DNA from: CAVUPF01 sp963803755
GTDB lineage: Bacteria > Actinomycetota > Thermoleophilia > Solirubrobacterales > 70-9
NCBI GenBank assembly: GCA_963803755.1
Contig: CAWDNP010000012.1
Location: 1 to 64,000, forward strand
Length of the DNA stretch: 64,000 nt
Direction of reading: 5' to 3'
A model generated the notes under the pieces. That model was not told where the DNA came from and ran no database searches. It saw nothing but the letters and a program-made list of their open reading frames with translations. A program made the position numbers and the translations under genes. The first letter of the stretch is position 1. Every line of letters starts with the position of its first letter. Shown piece after piece: positions 44,260 through 50,724 of the stretch.

Positions 44260-44885
44260 TGGAGAGCGCGACCGTCGCCCTGGGTCACGACGGACACGCT
44301 GAGCACCACGGCCCTCCCGAGGCCAATCAGAGCTCCCGAATCGACCGCCAGACGCTGGGGATCTTGCTCTTCATCGTCTCTGAGGTGATGCTGTTCGGTG
44401 CATTCTTTGCCTCTTACTTCTTCTTGCGCATCGTCGTCAACCCGTCCGCCTGGCCGCCCCATCCCTACGAACTGCCGGTGGCAGTCGCCGGCGTCAACAC
44501 GGCAATCCTCGTCTCCTCTAGCTTCACCGTCCACTACGCCCTAGAGTCGATCCGGCGAGGCAACCGGAATGGGATGAAGTTGGGCTTGGCCCTCACCTGG
44601 ATGCTCGGTGCCACCTTCCTCTTCATTCAGATCAACGAGTACGTCCACATCGGTTTCAGCGCCCGGGACCTCTCCTTCGGCACGATCTTCTACTGCCTCA
44701 CCGGCTTGCACGGCGCCCACGTCTTTGTCGGCCTGATGCTGCTCAGTTTCGCCACGATCCGCGCCTTCCGGGGCCACTTCGGCCCTGCGGCGCAAGATCA
44801 CCGCGGCGTCGAGATCCCCGGCATCTACTGGCACTTCGTGGACGTGATGTGGATCATCGTCTACACCGCCGTTTACATCCTCTAG
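44259..44885 (+). CDS. ctaE: Cytochrome c oxidase subunit III
   Basis: A 208-residue subunit with five predicted helices: LGILLFIVSEVMLFGAFFAS (with the conserved Glu), PVAVAGVNTAILVSSS, LGLALTWMLGATFLFIQINE, LTGLHGAHVFVGLMLL (HGxHV motif) and the terminal WHFVDVMWIIVYTAVYIL. The N-terminus is His-rich (GHDGHAEHHG). It completes the ctaC-ctaD-USP-ctaE operon; a subunit IV is not next to it. A second near-copy of the last ten codons lies 1.1 kb downstream (45968-45997) beyond a toxin-antitoxin/integrase island. Confidence 0.95.
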   Translation: MESATVALGHDGHAEHHGPPEANQSSRIDRQTLGILLFIVSEVMLFGAFFASYFFLRIVVNPSAWPPHPYELPVAVAGVNTAILVSSSFTVHYALESIRRGNRNGMKLGLALTWMLGATFLFIQINEYVHIGFSARDLSFGTIFYCLTGLHGAHVFVGLMLLSFATIRAFRGHFGPAAQDHRGVEIPGIYWHFVDVMWIIVYTAVYIL

Positions 44886-45023
44886 AAACCGCTCTCGCAA
44901 GCTATTTTTAGATTTCGTGCGCCACTCGTGCGCCAGTTGATGCGCCAGGTAGACCGCCGCCAGCCCACGCCGATGCCCTTTTTTGCGGTGGCGATGCGCC
45001 CTGCTTGGAGCTGTACGACTTCG

Positions 45024-45052
45024 CGATGCTCTTATCGATGCATCACGATGCT
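45024..45052 (+). promoter_or_regulatory. Three CGATGC repeats upstream of vapB (candidate operator)
   Basis: CGATGCT (45024-45030), CGATGCA (45036-45042) and CGATGCT (45046-45052) lie 12-40 bases before the antitoxin ATG; the middle one forms the palindrome GATGCATC (45038-45045). VapB-type ribbon-helix-helix antitoxins bind short repeated or palindromic sites to autoregulate, so this is a reasonable operator candidate. Confidence 0.4.
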
Positions 45053-45063
45053 AAGGTATCAGA

Positions 45064-45294
45064 ATGCGTACGACGGTCACCCTTGCCGACGATGTAGCCG
45101 CCAGCGTCGAGGCGCTCCGTCGCGAGCGTGGGGTTGGGCTCAGCGAGGCGGTCAACGATCTCGTTCGCGCCGGATTAACGGCGAAGCGGCCGACATCCAC
45201 GTTTCGCCAGGAGGCTCACGATCTGGGCCGCGGCGTCGATGTCTCAAACATCGGCGAGACGCTCGAGACGCTCGACGGCCCGGCGGCGCGCTGA
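45064..45294 (+). CDS. vapB: VapB-type ribbon-helix-helix antitoxin
   Basis: A 76-residue protein. The N-terminus MRTTVTLADDVAASVEALRR is a ribbon-helix-helix strand and helix, followed by GLSEAVNDLVRAGL. The C-terminal tail (FRQEAHDLGRGVDVSNIGET) would wrap the toxin. It ends one base before the toxin ATG, the usual TA arrangement. The antitoxin neutralises the VapC RNase and represses the operon. It forms the main cargo of a small insertion between ctaE and the gene at 46136. Confidence 0.88.
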   Translation: MRTTVTLADDVAASVEALRRERGVGLSEAVNDLVRAGLTAKRPTSTFRQEAHDLGRGVDVSNIGETLETLDGPAAR

Positions 45295-45720
45295 ATGCTG
45301 CTCGACGCCAACCTTCTCCTCTACGCGGTCAACGAGCGCGCGGAGCCTCACGAGGCCGCGGCGGCCTGGCTGACCGAGCGGCTGAACGGAAAGCGTCGTG
45401 TCGGCATTCCGTGGCAAAGCCTTGCGGCCTTCCTGCGAATCTCGACCCACCCCCGCGCGTTCGAGCGGCCGCTCGACGCGGCGACCGCCTGGGCGCGGGT
45501 CACCGATTGGCTTGCGGCGCCAGCCGCGTGGATACCGCAACCCGGCCTCAAGCACGCGGAGCTGCTCGGCAAGCTGATCACCGAACACGATGTGCGAGGC
45601 AACCTGGTACCCGACGCGCAGCTCGCTGCCCTCGCACTCGAGCACGGGCTGACCGTGTGCTCGGCCGACGGCGACTTTGCCCGCTTCACCGAGGCTCGCT
45701 GGCAGAACCCGCTCGCCTGA
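45295..45720 (+). CDS. vapC: VapC-type PIN domain ribonuclease toxin
   Basis: A 141-residue PIN-domain toxin. MLLDANLLLYAVNE has the first acidic residue, a middle Glu lies in the HAELLGKLI region (helix alpha-4), and PDAQLAALALEHG plus TVCSADGDFARF supply the other metal-binding aspartates. The order D...E...D...D is complete, so it is probably an active Mg-dependent endoribonuclease that cleaves a tRNA or rRNA when free of VapB. It directly abuts vapB. Confidence 0.9.
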   Translation: MLLDANLLLYAVNERAEPHEAAAAWLTERLNGKRRVGIPWQSLAAFLRISTHPRAFERPLDAATAWARVTDWLAAPAAWIPQPGLKHAELLGKLITEHDVRGNLVPDAQLAALALEHGLTVCSADGDFARFTEARWQNPLA

Positions 45721-45774
45721 CATCGGGGCCGCTCCCGCTGTGCCGCTCAGGGGTGCCGGCTGCGCGAGCGGCCT

Positions 45775-45960
45775 CCTCGGAGCGCTCGCGCCGGGCGGCG
45801 AGGTAGCCGTCGAGCAGGCTGGCCGTCTCCTGCCTGAGTCAGGCATCAAAGGCCCGTAGCGGCGCGGATGACGTCGCGCCGGCGAAGGCGACCTCCTCAG
45901 CACGGAGCACCCGCAACTCGCCGAGTGGCAGTCCCGCGTAGATCGCGGTAGCCCTTATGA
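45775..45960 (-). pseudogene. Tyrosine recombinase (integrase) remnant
   Basis: On the minus strand, positions about 45960-45850 read IRATAIYAGLPLGELRVLRA then EEVAF. This matches box I of phage-type integrases (consensus TGLRxGELLALRWxDV), but the catalytic Arg of GLR is Pro here. The frame stops at about 45839. Shortly after, in another frame, LLDGYLAARRERSEEAA (about 45835-45775) resembles the region after box I. No box II (H-x-x-R...Y) is found. The fragment is therefore inactive. It adjoins the copy of the ctaE 3' end, consistent with integration at that gene. Confidence 0.55.
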
Positions 45961-45967
45961 TGGGGCC

Positions 45968-45997
45968 ATCGTCTACACGGCGGTCTACATCCTTTAG
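45968..45997 (+). repeat. Near-copy of the last ten ctaE codons (possible att-like duplication)
   Basis: These 30 bases code IVYTAVYIL and a stop, as do 44856-44885 at the end of ctaE. The two copies differ at four positions (26/30 identical), and all four are synonymous third-codon changes (ACC/ACG, GCC/GCG, GTT/GTC, CTC/CTT). Weaker similarity extends about ten bases further upstream. The segment between the copies contains vapBC and an integrase remnant, so they may be old left and right junctions of an integrated element. Confidence 0.6.
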
Positions 45998-46135
45998 CGC
46001 GGCTGCTGCAAACCGACGCACCTCGGGGTTCTCGGTCGGCGGGATCCAGTCACGCGCAAGCCGGCGCGTTCGCCAGCTTCCCCGGGTCTCTGGCCAGCTT
46101 GATTCTCGCTGCCGCCCGTGGTGTAAGGAGTTGAG

Positions 46136-46363
46136 ATGAGGATTTCTGAGGAGGCGGTTTTCCGCTGGGTGGTGATCGTGGCGATTGCCGCTGCCTCTGT
46201 GATTGCGCTGACGCTACTGACGCAGCCCTTGGCCGGGGGGCTCTGGGGGTTGCTGCTGATCTGCGCCGGAGTCGCGCACTGCTATCGCTGGCTTAAGCGT
46301 CGTGGCGCGTCCGCGGATCTGGACTACGGCCAGGGTGAGGGCGATCGGGACGGTCGCCGGTAA
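46136..46363 (+). CDS. Small two-helix membrane protein
   Basis: A 75-residue protein from ATG 46136 with ribosome binding site AAGGAG about eight bases upstream. Two hydrophobic helices are visible (WVVIVAIAAASVIALTLL and LAGGLWGLLLICAGVAHC), then a charged tail KRRGASADLDYGQGEGDRDG. No family is recognised. It follows the oxidase operon and the island, and its 3' half overlaps the convergent membrane protein at 46214-47056 by 150 bases, so one of the two ends may be misjudged. Confidence 0.55.
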   Translation: MRISEEAVFRWVVIVAIAAASVIALTLLTQPLAGGLWGLLLICAGVAHCYRWLKRRGASADLDYGQGEGDRDGRR

Positions 46364-47056
46364 CTCCTCAACGGCGAAGAAGAGCAAGTCGAACGCCAGA
46401 GCAAGGACGGCGGCCAGGGCGGCGCCCTTGAGTTGGAGCCGACGGTCGCGGGCCAGCAGCGCTCCCAGGGTTGCGGCGATGAAGAGGTCCCCGAACCCCA
46501 TCACGGCGGACCCGAAGGACACGTACTGCAGGCGGGGGAGGCTGCCGGGGGAGACGGCATTAAGGACCGCATTTGGGCCCTGAAGCAAGTCTGAGGCGAC
46601 CAGCCAGGTATCGATCGCGGCCATCGCGTAGATCCCCAGCCTCAGCCACCCGGCGGGGACGACGCAGGTGAGCAGCCAGCCAAGGCTGACGCAGGCCAGG
46701 GCGGAGAGGGCCAGCGCTGCTGCCTGGCCTGAGGGCGATCCCTGGAAGGCCCAGGCCGCGGCAAACAGGGGGATGACCAACAGGCCAAGCGCCGGGCGCC
46801 CGCCGCGGGCGATCGCGCCCAGGGCCAGCGCCGCCAGCGGCGGGGCCCCGCACAGCGCCAGATAGGTCAGCACGTGCGCCGAGGTGGAGTCGAGCGCGAT
46901 CGCGGCGATCGCGGCGATGATCGAGACCGGCAGGACGAGCGCCCACCAGCGGCTGCGCAGGCCGGCGAGCGCCGGCAGGACGGCGGGCCTGGGGACGGCG
47001 ACCAGTGAGGCCTGCGTGAGGCTGAGAATGCCGATCGAGAGGGAGAAGGGGAGCAT
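46214..47056 (-). CDS. Polytopic membrane protein with a GxGD motif (presenilin/SPP-like candidate)
   Basis: A protein of about 280 residues with seven to nine predicted helices, from ATG 47056. In the second half, IDTWLVASDLLQ supplies an aspartate in one helix, MGFGDLFIAATLG supplies a GxGD motif in the next, and LPATVPIALTL follows in the last helix. This order (Asp, GxGD, PAL-like) resembles intramembrane aspartyl proteases of the presenilin/signal-peptide-peptidase type. The first aspartate lacks the usual preceding Tyr and the PALP motif is imperfect, so this is a suggestion only. The C-terminal 50 residues overlap the opposite-strand small gene and may not be real. Confidence 0.5.
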   Translation of the reverse strand: MLPFSLSIGILSLTQASLVAVPRPAVLPALAGLRSRWWALVLPVSIIAAIAAIALDSTSAHVLTYLALCGAPPLAALALGAIARGGRPALGLLVIPLFAAAWAFQGSPSGQAAALALSALACVSLGWLLTCVVPAGWLRLGIYAMAAIDTWLVASDLLQGPNAVLNAVSPGSLPRLQYVSFGSAVMGFGDLFIAATLGALLARDRRLQLKGAALAAVLALAFDLLFFAVEELPATVPIALTLAVVQIRGRATTLKPAIAVRDSGADQQQPPEPPGQGLRQ

Positions 47057-47108
47057 CGGGCTGGTCTGGGGCGGCCTGAGTCTAGGCTGCGCCAAGGTGG
47101 CGCCGCCC

Positions 47109-48089
47109 CTAAAGGGGCTTGACGCCTGTGCCCAGCTCGAGCCGGCCGGCATCTCCCATCGAGGGAGCGGTTGCCTGGCGCGGCTCAAGCCGGCCGGCGA
47201 CGGCAACGGTCCAGAGCATCGCCAGCCAGGTGACGGTGGCGAGGGCGACGTGGACCCAGACGATCTCAGTTGGCAGCTTCAGCTCCCACTGGACGCCGCC
47301 CACGATGCCCTGGACTCCCAGCAGGCATATCAGCGCGGTGAGGGGCCTCAGGGCACGCCTGTCACCCCCTTTGCGGCGCAGCAGCAGGAAGACTCCGATC
47401 GCCGCGAGCCCGAAGACGGCGGCGATCGCCGCGTGTCGCTGCACGACCCATTCCAGCGTCCCCCTCCCCTCAAAGGTGAAGCGGTGGACCAGTTGCCCGG
47501 CATTTGCCCCGGCGTGCGGCCCCGAGCCGGTCGCCATCGTTCCAGCGAGGATCGTCAGCTGGCCGAGCGGAATCAGCCCGCGGACCGCCCAGACGCCCAG
47601 CCGATCGCTGGAGCGCCGCCGCTCCCAGGGCTCATACCGTGAGCACCAGGCCAGCGCGAAGGCCGCGTCCAGCAGCATCATCGAGAGGATGAAGTGGAGC
47701 ATCACCAGTCCCGGGGCGAGGTGGTGCTCGACGACCTCGGCGCCGAGGATCGCCTGGGCGATCACTCCCAGCGGCAACAGCGCACCGATCAGCGCCAGAT
47801 GCTGGCGGTAGGGCCGGCGGAAGAAGGCCAGCGTGCTGGCAGCAACTACCGCGATGCCCAAGAACCCGGTCAGGATCCGGTTGCTGTACTCGATCACCGC
47901 GTGGGATTGGAGCGGAGGAACCACCTGCCCGTAGCACCTGGGCCAGTCCGGGCAGCCGAGGCCGGAGTCGGTGAGGCGCACCGCGGCGCCGGTGAGGACG
48001 ATCAACGAGAGCGAGCCGAGGGCGACGAGGGTCACCTGCGCGTAGCGCTGGGGCGAGATCTCGAAGCGGTCTCTGAGTCGCTCCCGCAT
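47109..48089 (-). CDS. ctaA: Heme A synthase (COX15/CtaA family)
   Basis: Oxidises the C8 methyl of heme O to make heme A for the oxidase. The 326-residue protein has eight predicted helices. ATG 48089 begins MRERLRDRFEISPQRYAQV. The first loop has DSGLGCPDWPRCYGQ with the two conserved cysteines, then SHAVIEYSNRILTG in actinobacterial style, EHHLAPGLVMLHFILSM, VQRHAAIAAVFGL and IVWVHVALATVTWL, which give the paired heme-ligand histidines. A longer frame to 48131 reads through a hairpin and is not preferred. The upstream same-strand gene is a diheme cytochrome c. Confidence 0.92.
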   Translation of the reverse strand: MRERLRDRFEISPQRYAQVTLVALGSLSLIVLTGAAVRLTDSGLGCPDWPRCYGQVVPPLQSHAVIEYSNRILTGFLGIAVVAASTLAFFRRPYRQHLALIGALLPLGVIAQAILGAEVVEHHLAPGLVMLHFILSMMLLDAAFALAWCSRYEPWERRRSSDRLGVWAVRGLIPLGQLTILAGTMATGSGPHAGANAGQLVHRFTFEGRGTLEWVVQRHAAIAAVFGLAAIGVFLLLRRKGGDRRALRPLTALICLLGVQGIVGGVQWELKLPTEIVWVHVALATVTWLAMLWTVAVAGRLEPRQATAPSMGDAGRLELGTGVKPL

Positions 48090-48096
48090 CTTCGGA

Positions 48097-48132
48097 GATG
48101 ATGCCAACGGCCGCCCGGCCGTTGGCATCATC
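48097..48132 (-). terminator. Perfect 16-bp hairpin between the cytochrome c gene and ctaA
   Basis: The arms 48097-48112 (GATGATGCCAACGGCC) and 48117-48132 (GGCCGTTGGCATCATC) are exact inverted repeats with a four-base loop. The hairpin includes the cytochrome c stop codon and ends eight bases before the ctaA start on the minus strand. No U-run follows. It may be a terminator of the cytochrome gene, an mRNA-stability element, or a translation attenuator covering the approach to the ctaA ribosome site. Confidence 0.6.
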
Positions 48133-48835
48133 CGCCCTTGCTCTTCGAGCTGCCGCTCGACCCACCCTTGGAGGTTGAGGCGATCAGGTATTCGACCAGC
48201 TCGTCGATTTCATTTGGTTTGAGGATCGTGGCGAAGTCCTGAGGCATCACGTTGGCCGGGTAGCCCGGGGTGATTTTGGCGTTGGGAGCGACGATCGATT
48301 CTTTGATCATTGCGGCTGTCTGGCCCGGCAGGACTTTGTTGAAGTCCGGCCCGGTGGTTCCGCCGGATTTGGCCGCGGCCAGGGTGTGGCAGCCACCGCA
48401 GCCGTTATTGGCGAAGACCTGAGCCCCGGGACCACCGGGGACCTTTGGCGGCGCCGCTCCCGGGACGCCGGCGTAGCGGCCCACGTAGGCTGCGACATCG
48501 TCGAGGTCCTGGCCGGTGACGACGTTGTGCGGCATCGAGATATCGGGGTCGGCGTTGCTGGGCCGCGGGAACCCGACCTGCGCTTTGACGACGCCTTCGA
48601 TCGTGGCGCCGCCCTCACCCGCCGCCCGCGCCGCGGCGAAGGCGTCATCGAGGTTGGGACCCACCTGCGCGGTCGTGCCAGCTTGCGCCAGGGTGTGGCA
48701 GCGGCCGCAGTTCTGGACGAAGAGGACCCTGCCGCGTGTCACGTCGGCGGTGCTGGTCCCGCAACCGGAAGCGCCCAGCGCGACCGCGGCCAGGGCGGCG
48801 AGGGAGATAAGCAGTCGAGTGGATTTGGGCGGCAT
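48128..48835 (-). CDS. Membrane-anchored diheme cytochrome c
   Basis: An exported electron carrier of about 235 residues. The N-terminus is a lipoprotein signal (LLISLAALAAVALGASGC, lipobox ASGC). Two class I cytochrome c domains carry CGRCH and CGGCH, with axial Met candidates in DISMPHN and ANVMPQD. The C-terminal tail is Ser/Gly/Lys-rich. It probably delivers electrons to CuA of the oxidase. The start is ATG 48835 or 48841 (MPMPPKS); the longer frame to 49123 runs over the divergent promoter. Its stop lies in the hairpin preceding ctaA. Confidence 0.9.
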   Translation of the reverse strand: MPPKSTRLLISLAALAAVALGASGCGTSTADVTRGRVLFVQNCGRCHTLAQAGTTAQVGPNLDDAFAAARAAGEGGATIEGVVKAQVGFPRPSNADPDISMPHNVVTGQDLDDVAAYVGRYAGVPGAAPPKVPGGPGAQVFANNGCGGCHTLAAAKSGGTTGPDFNKVLPGQTAAMIKESIVAPNAKITPGYPANVMPQDFATILKPNEIDELVEYLIASTSKGGSSGSSKSKGG

Positions 48836-48965
48836 GGGCATCGGGCGGACGGCGGGCCGGATTCTATATGTCGAGGCCCCGGTGAAAGCGGCTTGCCAGG
48901 CACGTTCGGTGGGGTAGTCTTGCGTCGATTCGCACGATCTCCAGAAGGCTGGAAAGGAGGACCCG

Positions 48966-49367
48966 ATGCAGGTACGGGAAGGAATGTCGGAGGTGGTGTT
49001 GACCGTCGGCCCGTCGCACACCCTGCGCGCGGCGGCCGAAAGGATGGTGCAGAAGGGAACCGGCGCGGCGCTCGTCGCCGACCCCGAGTCGCCGGCGCCG
49101 GGAATCGTCACCGAGCGCGACATTCTCGTCTCGGTCGGCGGCGGGCAGGATCTCGACGTCGAGCTAGTCGCCGATCACATGAGCGCCAGCGTGATCGCTG
49201 CCGCCCCCGATTGGAGCCTCGAGCGCGCCGCGGCGGAGATGTCGCACCGCGGCATCCGCCACCTGGTCGTCCTTGAGGACGCGGAGGTGGTCGGGGTGCT
49301 CTCGATGCGCGACATCGTCCGGGTTTGGACCTCCGCAGGCGCTACCTCGGGGATGACCCCCAACTAA
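48966..49367 (+). CDS. CBS domain pair protein
   Basis: A 133-residue stand-alone Bateman module, with CBS1 (REGMSEVVLTVGPSHTLRAA, TGAALVADPESPAPGIVTER) and CBS2 (VADHMSASVIAAAPDWSLER, GIRHLVVLEDAEVVGVLSMR). ATG 48966 has a good ribosome binding site (AAAGGAGGA) just upstream. It is divergent from the cytochrome c gene and convergent with a small oxidase-associated membrane gene, so it sits in the middle of the respiratory region. Ligand (AMP, ATP or another nucleotide) and partner are unknown. Confidence 0.88.
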   Translation: MQVREGMSEVVLTVGPSHTLRAAAERMVQKGTGAALVADPESPAPGIVTERDILVSVGGGQDLDVELVADHMSASVIAAAPDWSLERAAAEMSHRGIRHLVVLEDAEVVGVLSMRDIVRVWTSAGATSGMTPN

Positions 49368-49370
49368 ACC

Positions 49371-49661
49371 CTAGCCCTGCGGAGGGCTGATGGCTTCCAC
49401 GGGAAGCACGGCACCGCGCACCCTCTGCCTGCGGGGCAGGCGGTAGTAGTCGCGGACCGCGCCGCGGACGAGGCTGCGGAAGGCGGCGAGGAAAAAGATC
49501 ACGCCGACGATCGCGTACACCCAGGAGGGGAAGATGAACCCGTTGGCGTAGATCCCGCAGAGCATGCCCCCGATGCCCGCGGCGAAGAAGGCGGGCGCCC
49601 AGGAGGGGCGCGGCATGAAGACCAGCTCGCCGGGCTCGGGGATGTTGCGGTGCTCGCTCAT
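49371..49661 (-). CDS. Small two-helix membrane protein, possible cytochrome oxidase subunit IV-like
   Basis: A 96-residue protein from ATG 49661: a short hydrophilic N-terminus (EHRNIPEPGELVFMPRP), helix one WAPAFFAAGIGGMLCGIYAN, helix two PSWVYAIVGVIFFLAAFRSL, then a basic tail RDYYRLPRRQRVRGAVLP. The 'P-x-W-x-P' entry, two helices and location at the end of the ctaC2-ctaD2-ctaB run recall actinobacterial oxidase subunit IV proteins, though I cannot confirm homology. It starts four bases after a 37-codon gene. Confidence 0.6.
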   Translation of the reverse strand: MSEHRNIPEPGELVFMPRPSWAPAFFAAGIGGMLCGIYANGFIFPSWVYAIVGVIFFLAAFRSLVRGAVRDYYRLPRRQRVRGAVLPVEAISPPQG

Positions 49662-49665
49662 CCCT

Positions 49666-49779
49666 CTATGAGGCGATGTAGAGCAGGGCGACGACGAAGG
49701 AGAGGGCGAAGACCGCCGCGGCGAAGCCGCCGGCAACCAACCCGGCTTTCATGCTGCGCCTTGCGGTCTCGCGATCCAC
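49666..49779 (-). CDS. Very small single-helix membrane protein (37 residues)
   Basis: GTG 49779 reads VDRETARRSMKAG, then one strong helix LVAGGFAAAVFALSFVVALL ending YIAS and TAG 49666-49668. The stop leads directly into AGGG and the ATG of the next gene, so the two are translationally coupled. An internal ATG (SMKAG) is an alternative start. Size and location suggest a small accessory oxidase or assembly subunit, an inference from neighbours only. It is too short for ordinary gene callers. Confidence 0.55.
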   Translation of the reverse strand: MDRETARRSMKAGLVAGGFAAAVFALSFVVALLYIAS

Positions 49780-49792
49780 GGCCGGATTTCTA

Positions 49793-50719
49793 TCAGGCGA
49801 GCCTGGCGTCGACCGCCATCGCTCCGAAGAGCAGCGCCAGATAGGAGAGAGAGTAGAGGTAGGTGCGCAACGCCCAGCGGCGATCGGCGCTGCGCAGGAG
49901 GCGAACCGCGCAGTAGATGAAGATCGCCCCCAGGGTCATCGAGGCGGCCAGGTAGGCGACGCCGAAGCCACCAGCGCAGAAGGGCAGCTGCGTGACCGCG
50001 TACAGCAGCACGGTGTAGAGAAGGATCTGGCGACGGGTCTCTGTCTCGCCTCGCACCACCGGCAGCATTGGCACGCCGGCATTCGCATAGTCATCCTTCA
50101 TCAGCAGCGAGAGGGCCCAGAAGTGCGGCGGCGTCCAAAAGAAGACGATCGCGAAGAGGTAGAGCGCGGTACCGCTGAGCCCGCCCGTCACCGCCGCCCA
50201 GGCGACCAGCGGTGGCACCGCCCCGGCGGCGCCGCCGATCACGATGTTCTGCGGCGTGGCGCGCTTCAGCCAGAGGGTGTACACGCAGACGTAGCCGAGC
50301 AGGCCGGAGAGCGAGAGCGCCGCCGCCAGCGAGTTCACCGCCAGAGCCAGCAGCGCGACCGAAGAGCAGCCGAGCAGGACCCCGAAGGTGGTTGCGGCAG
50401 CGGGGGAGACTCGCCCGCTGGCGACCGGCCGGTTGGCGGTGCGAGCCATCTTGCGGTCGATATCGCGATCGATCGCGTGGTTGATTGCCCCGGACCCTCC
50501 GGCCGAGAGGGCGCCGCCCAGGCAGGTGAGGAAGACGAGCCCGATCGAAGGGTCGCCGGCCACGTACATCGTTGTCACGGTGATGAAGAGCAGCAGCGAC
50601 TGCACCTTCGGCTTGGTCAGCGCCAGGTAGTCGCGTAGGACAGTCGGCGTGGCCGTGCGCCGTGCGCCCGCCGCCGCCGCTGGAGTGGGGGCGGTCTGCG
50701 CTCCGACGCCGGCGTCCAT
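49793..50719 (-). CDS. ctaB: Protoheme IX farnesyltransferase (heme O synthase)
   Basis: Transfers farnesyl to heme b to give heme O, the precursor of heme A. A 308-residue UbiA-family prenyltransferase with about nine helices. The first Asp-rich site is NHAIDRDIDRKMARTANRP; LTKPKVQSLLLFITV precedes it and LWLKRATPQNIVIGGAAGA and FFWTPPHFWALSL follow, as in CtaB/CyoE. It begins five bases after the ctaD2 stop, so the heme-modifying enzyme is co-expressed with the ligand-less oxidase pair, while the normal oxidase is on the opposite strand. Confidence 0.95.
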   Translation of the reverse strand: MDAGVGAQTAPTPAAAAGARRTATPTVLRDYLALTKPKVQSLLLFITVTTMYVAGDPSIGLVFLTCLGGALSAGGSGAINHAIDRDIDRKMARTANRPVASGRVSPAAATTFGVLLGCSSVALLALAVNSLAAALSLSGLLGYVCVYTLWLKRATPQNIVIGGAAGAVPPLVAWAAVTGGLSGTALYLFAIVFFWTPPHFWALSLLMKDDYANAGVPMLPVVRGETETRRQILLYTVLLYAVTQLPFCAGGFGVAYLAASMTLGAIFIYCAVRLLRSADRRWALRTYLYSLSYLALLFGAMAVDARLA

Positions 50720-50724
50720 GCCGG

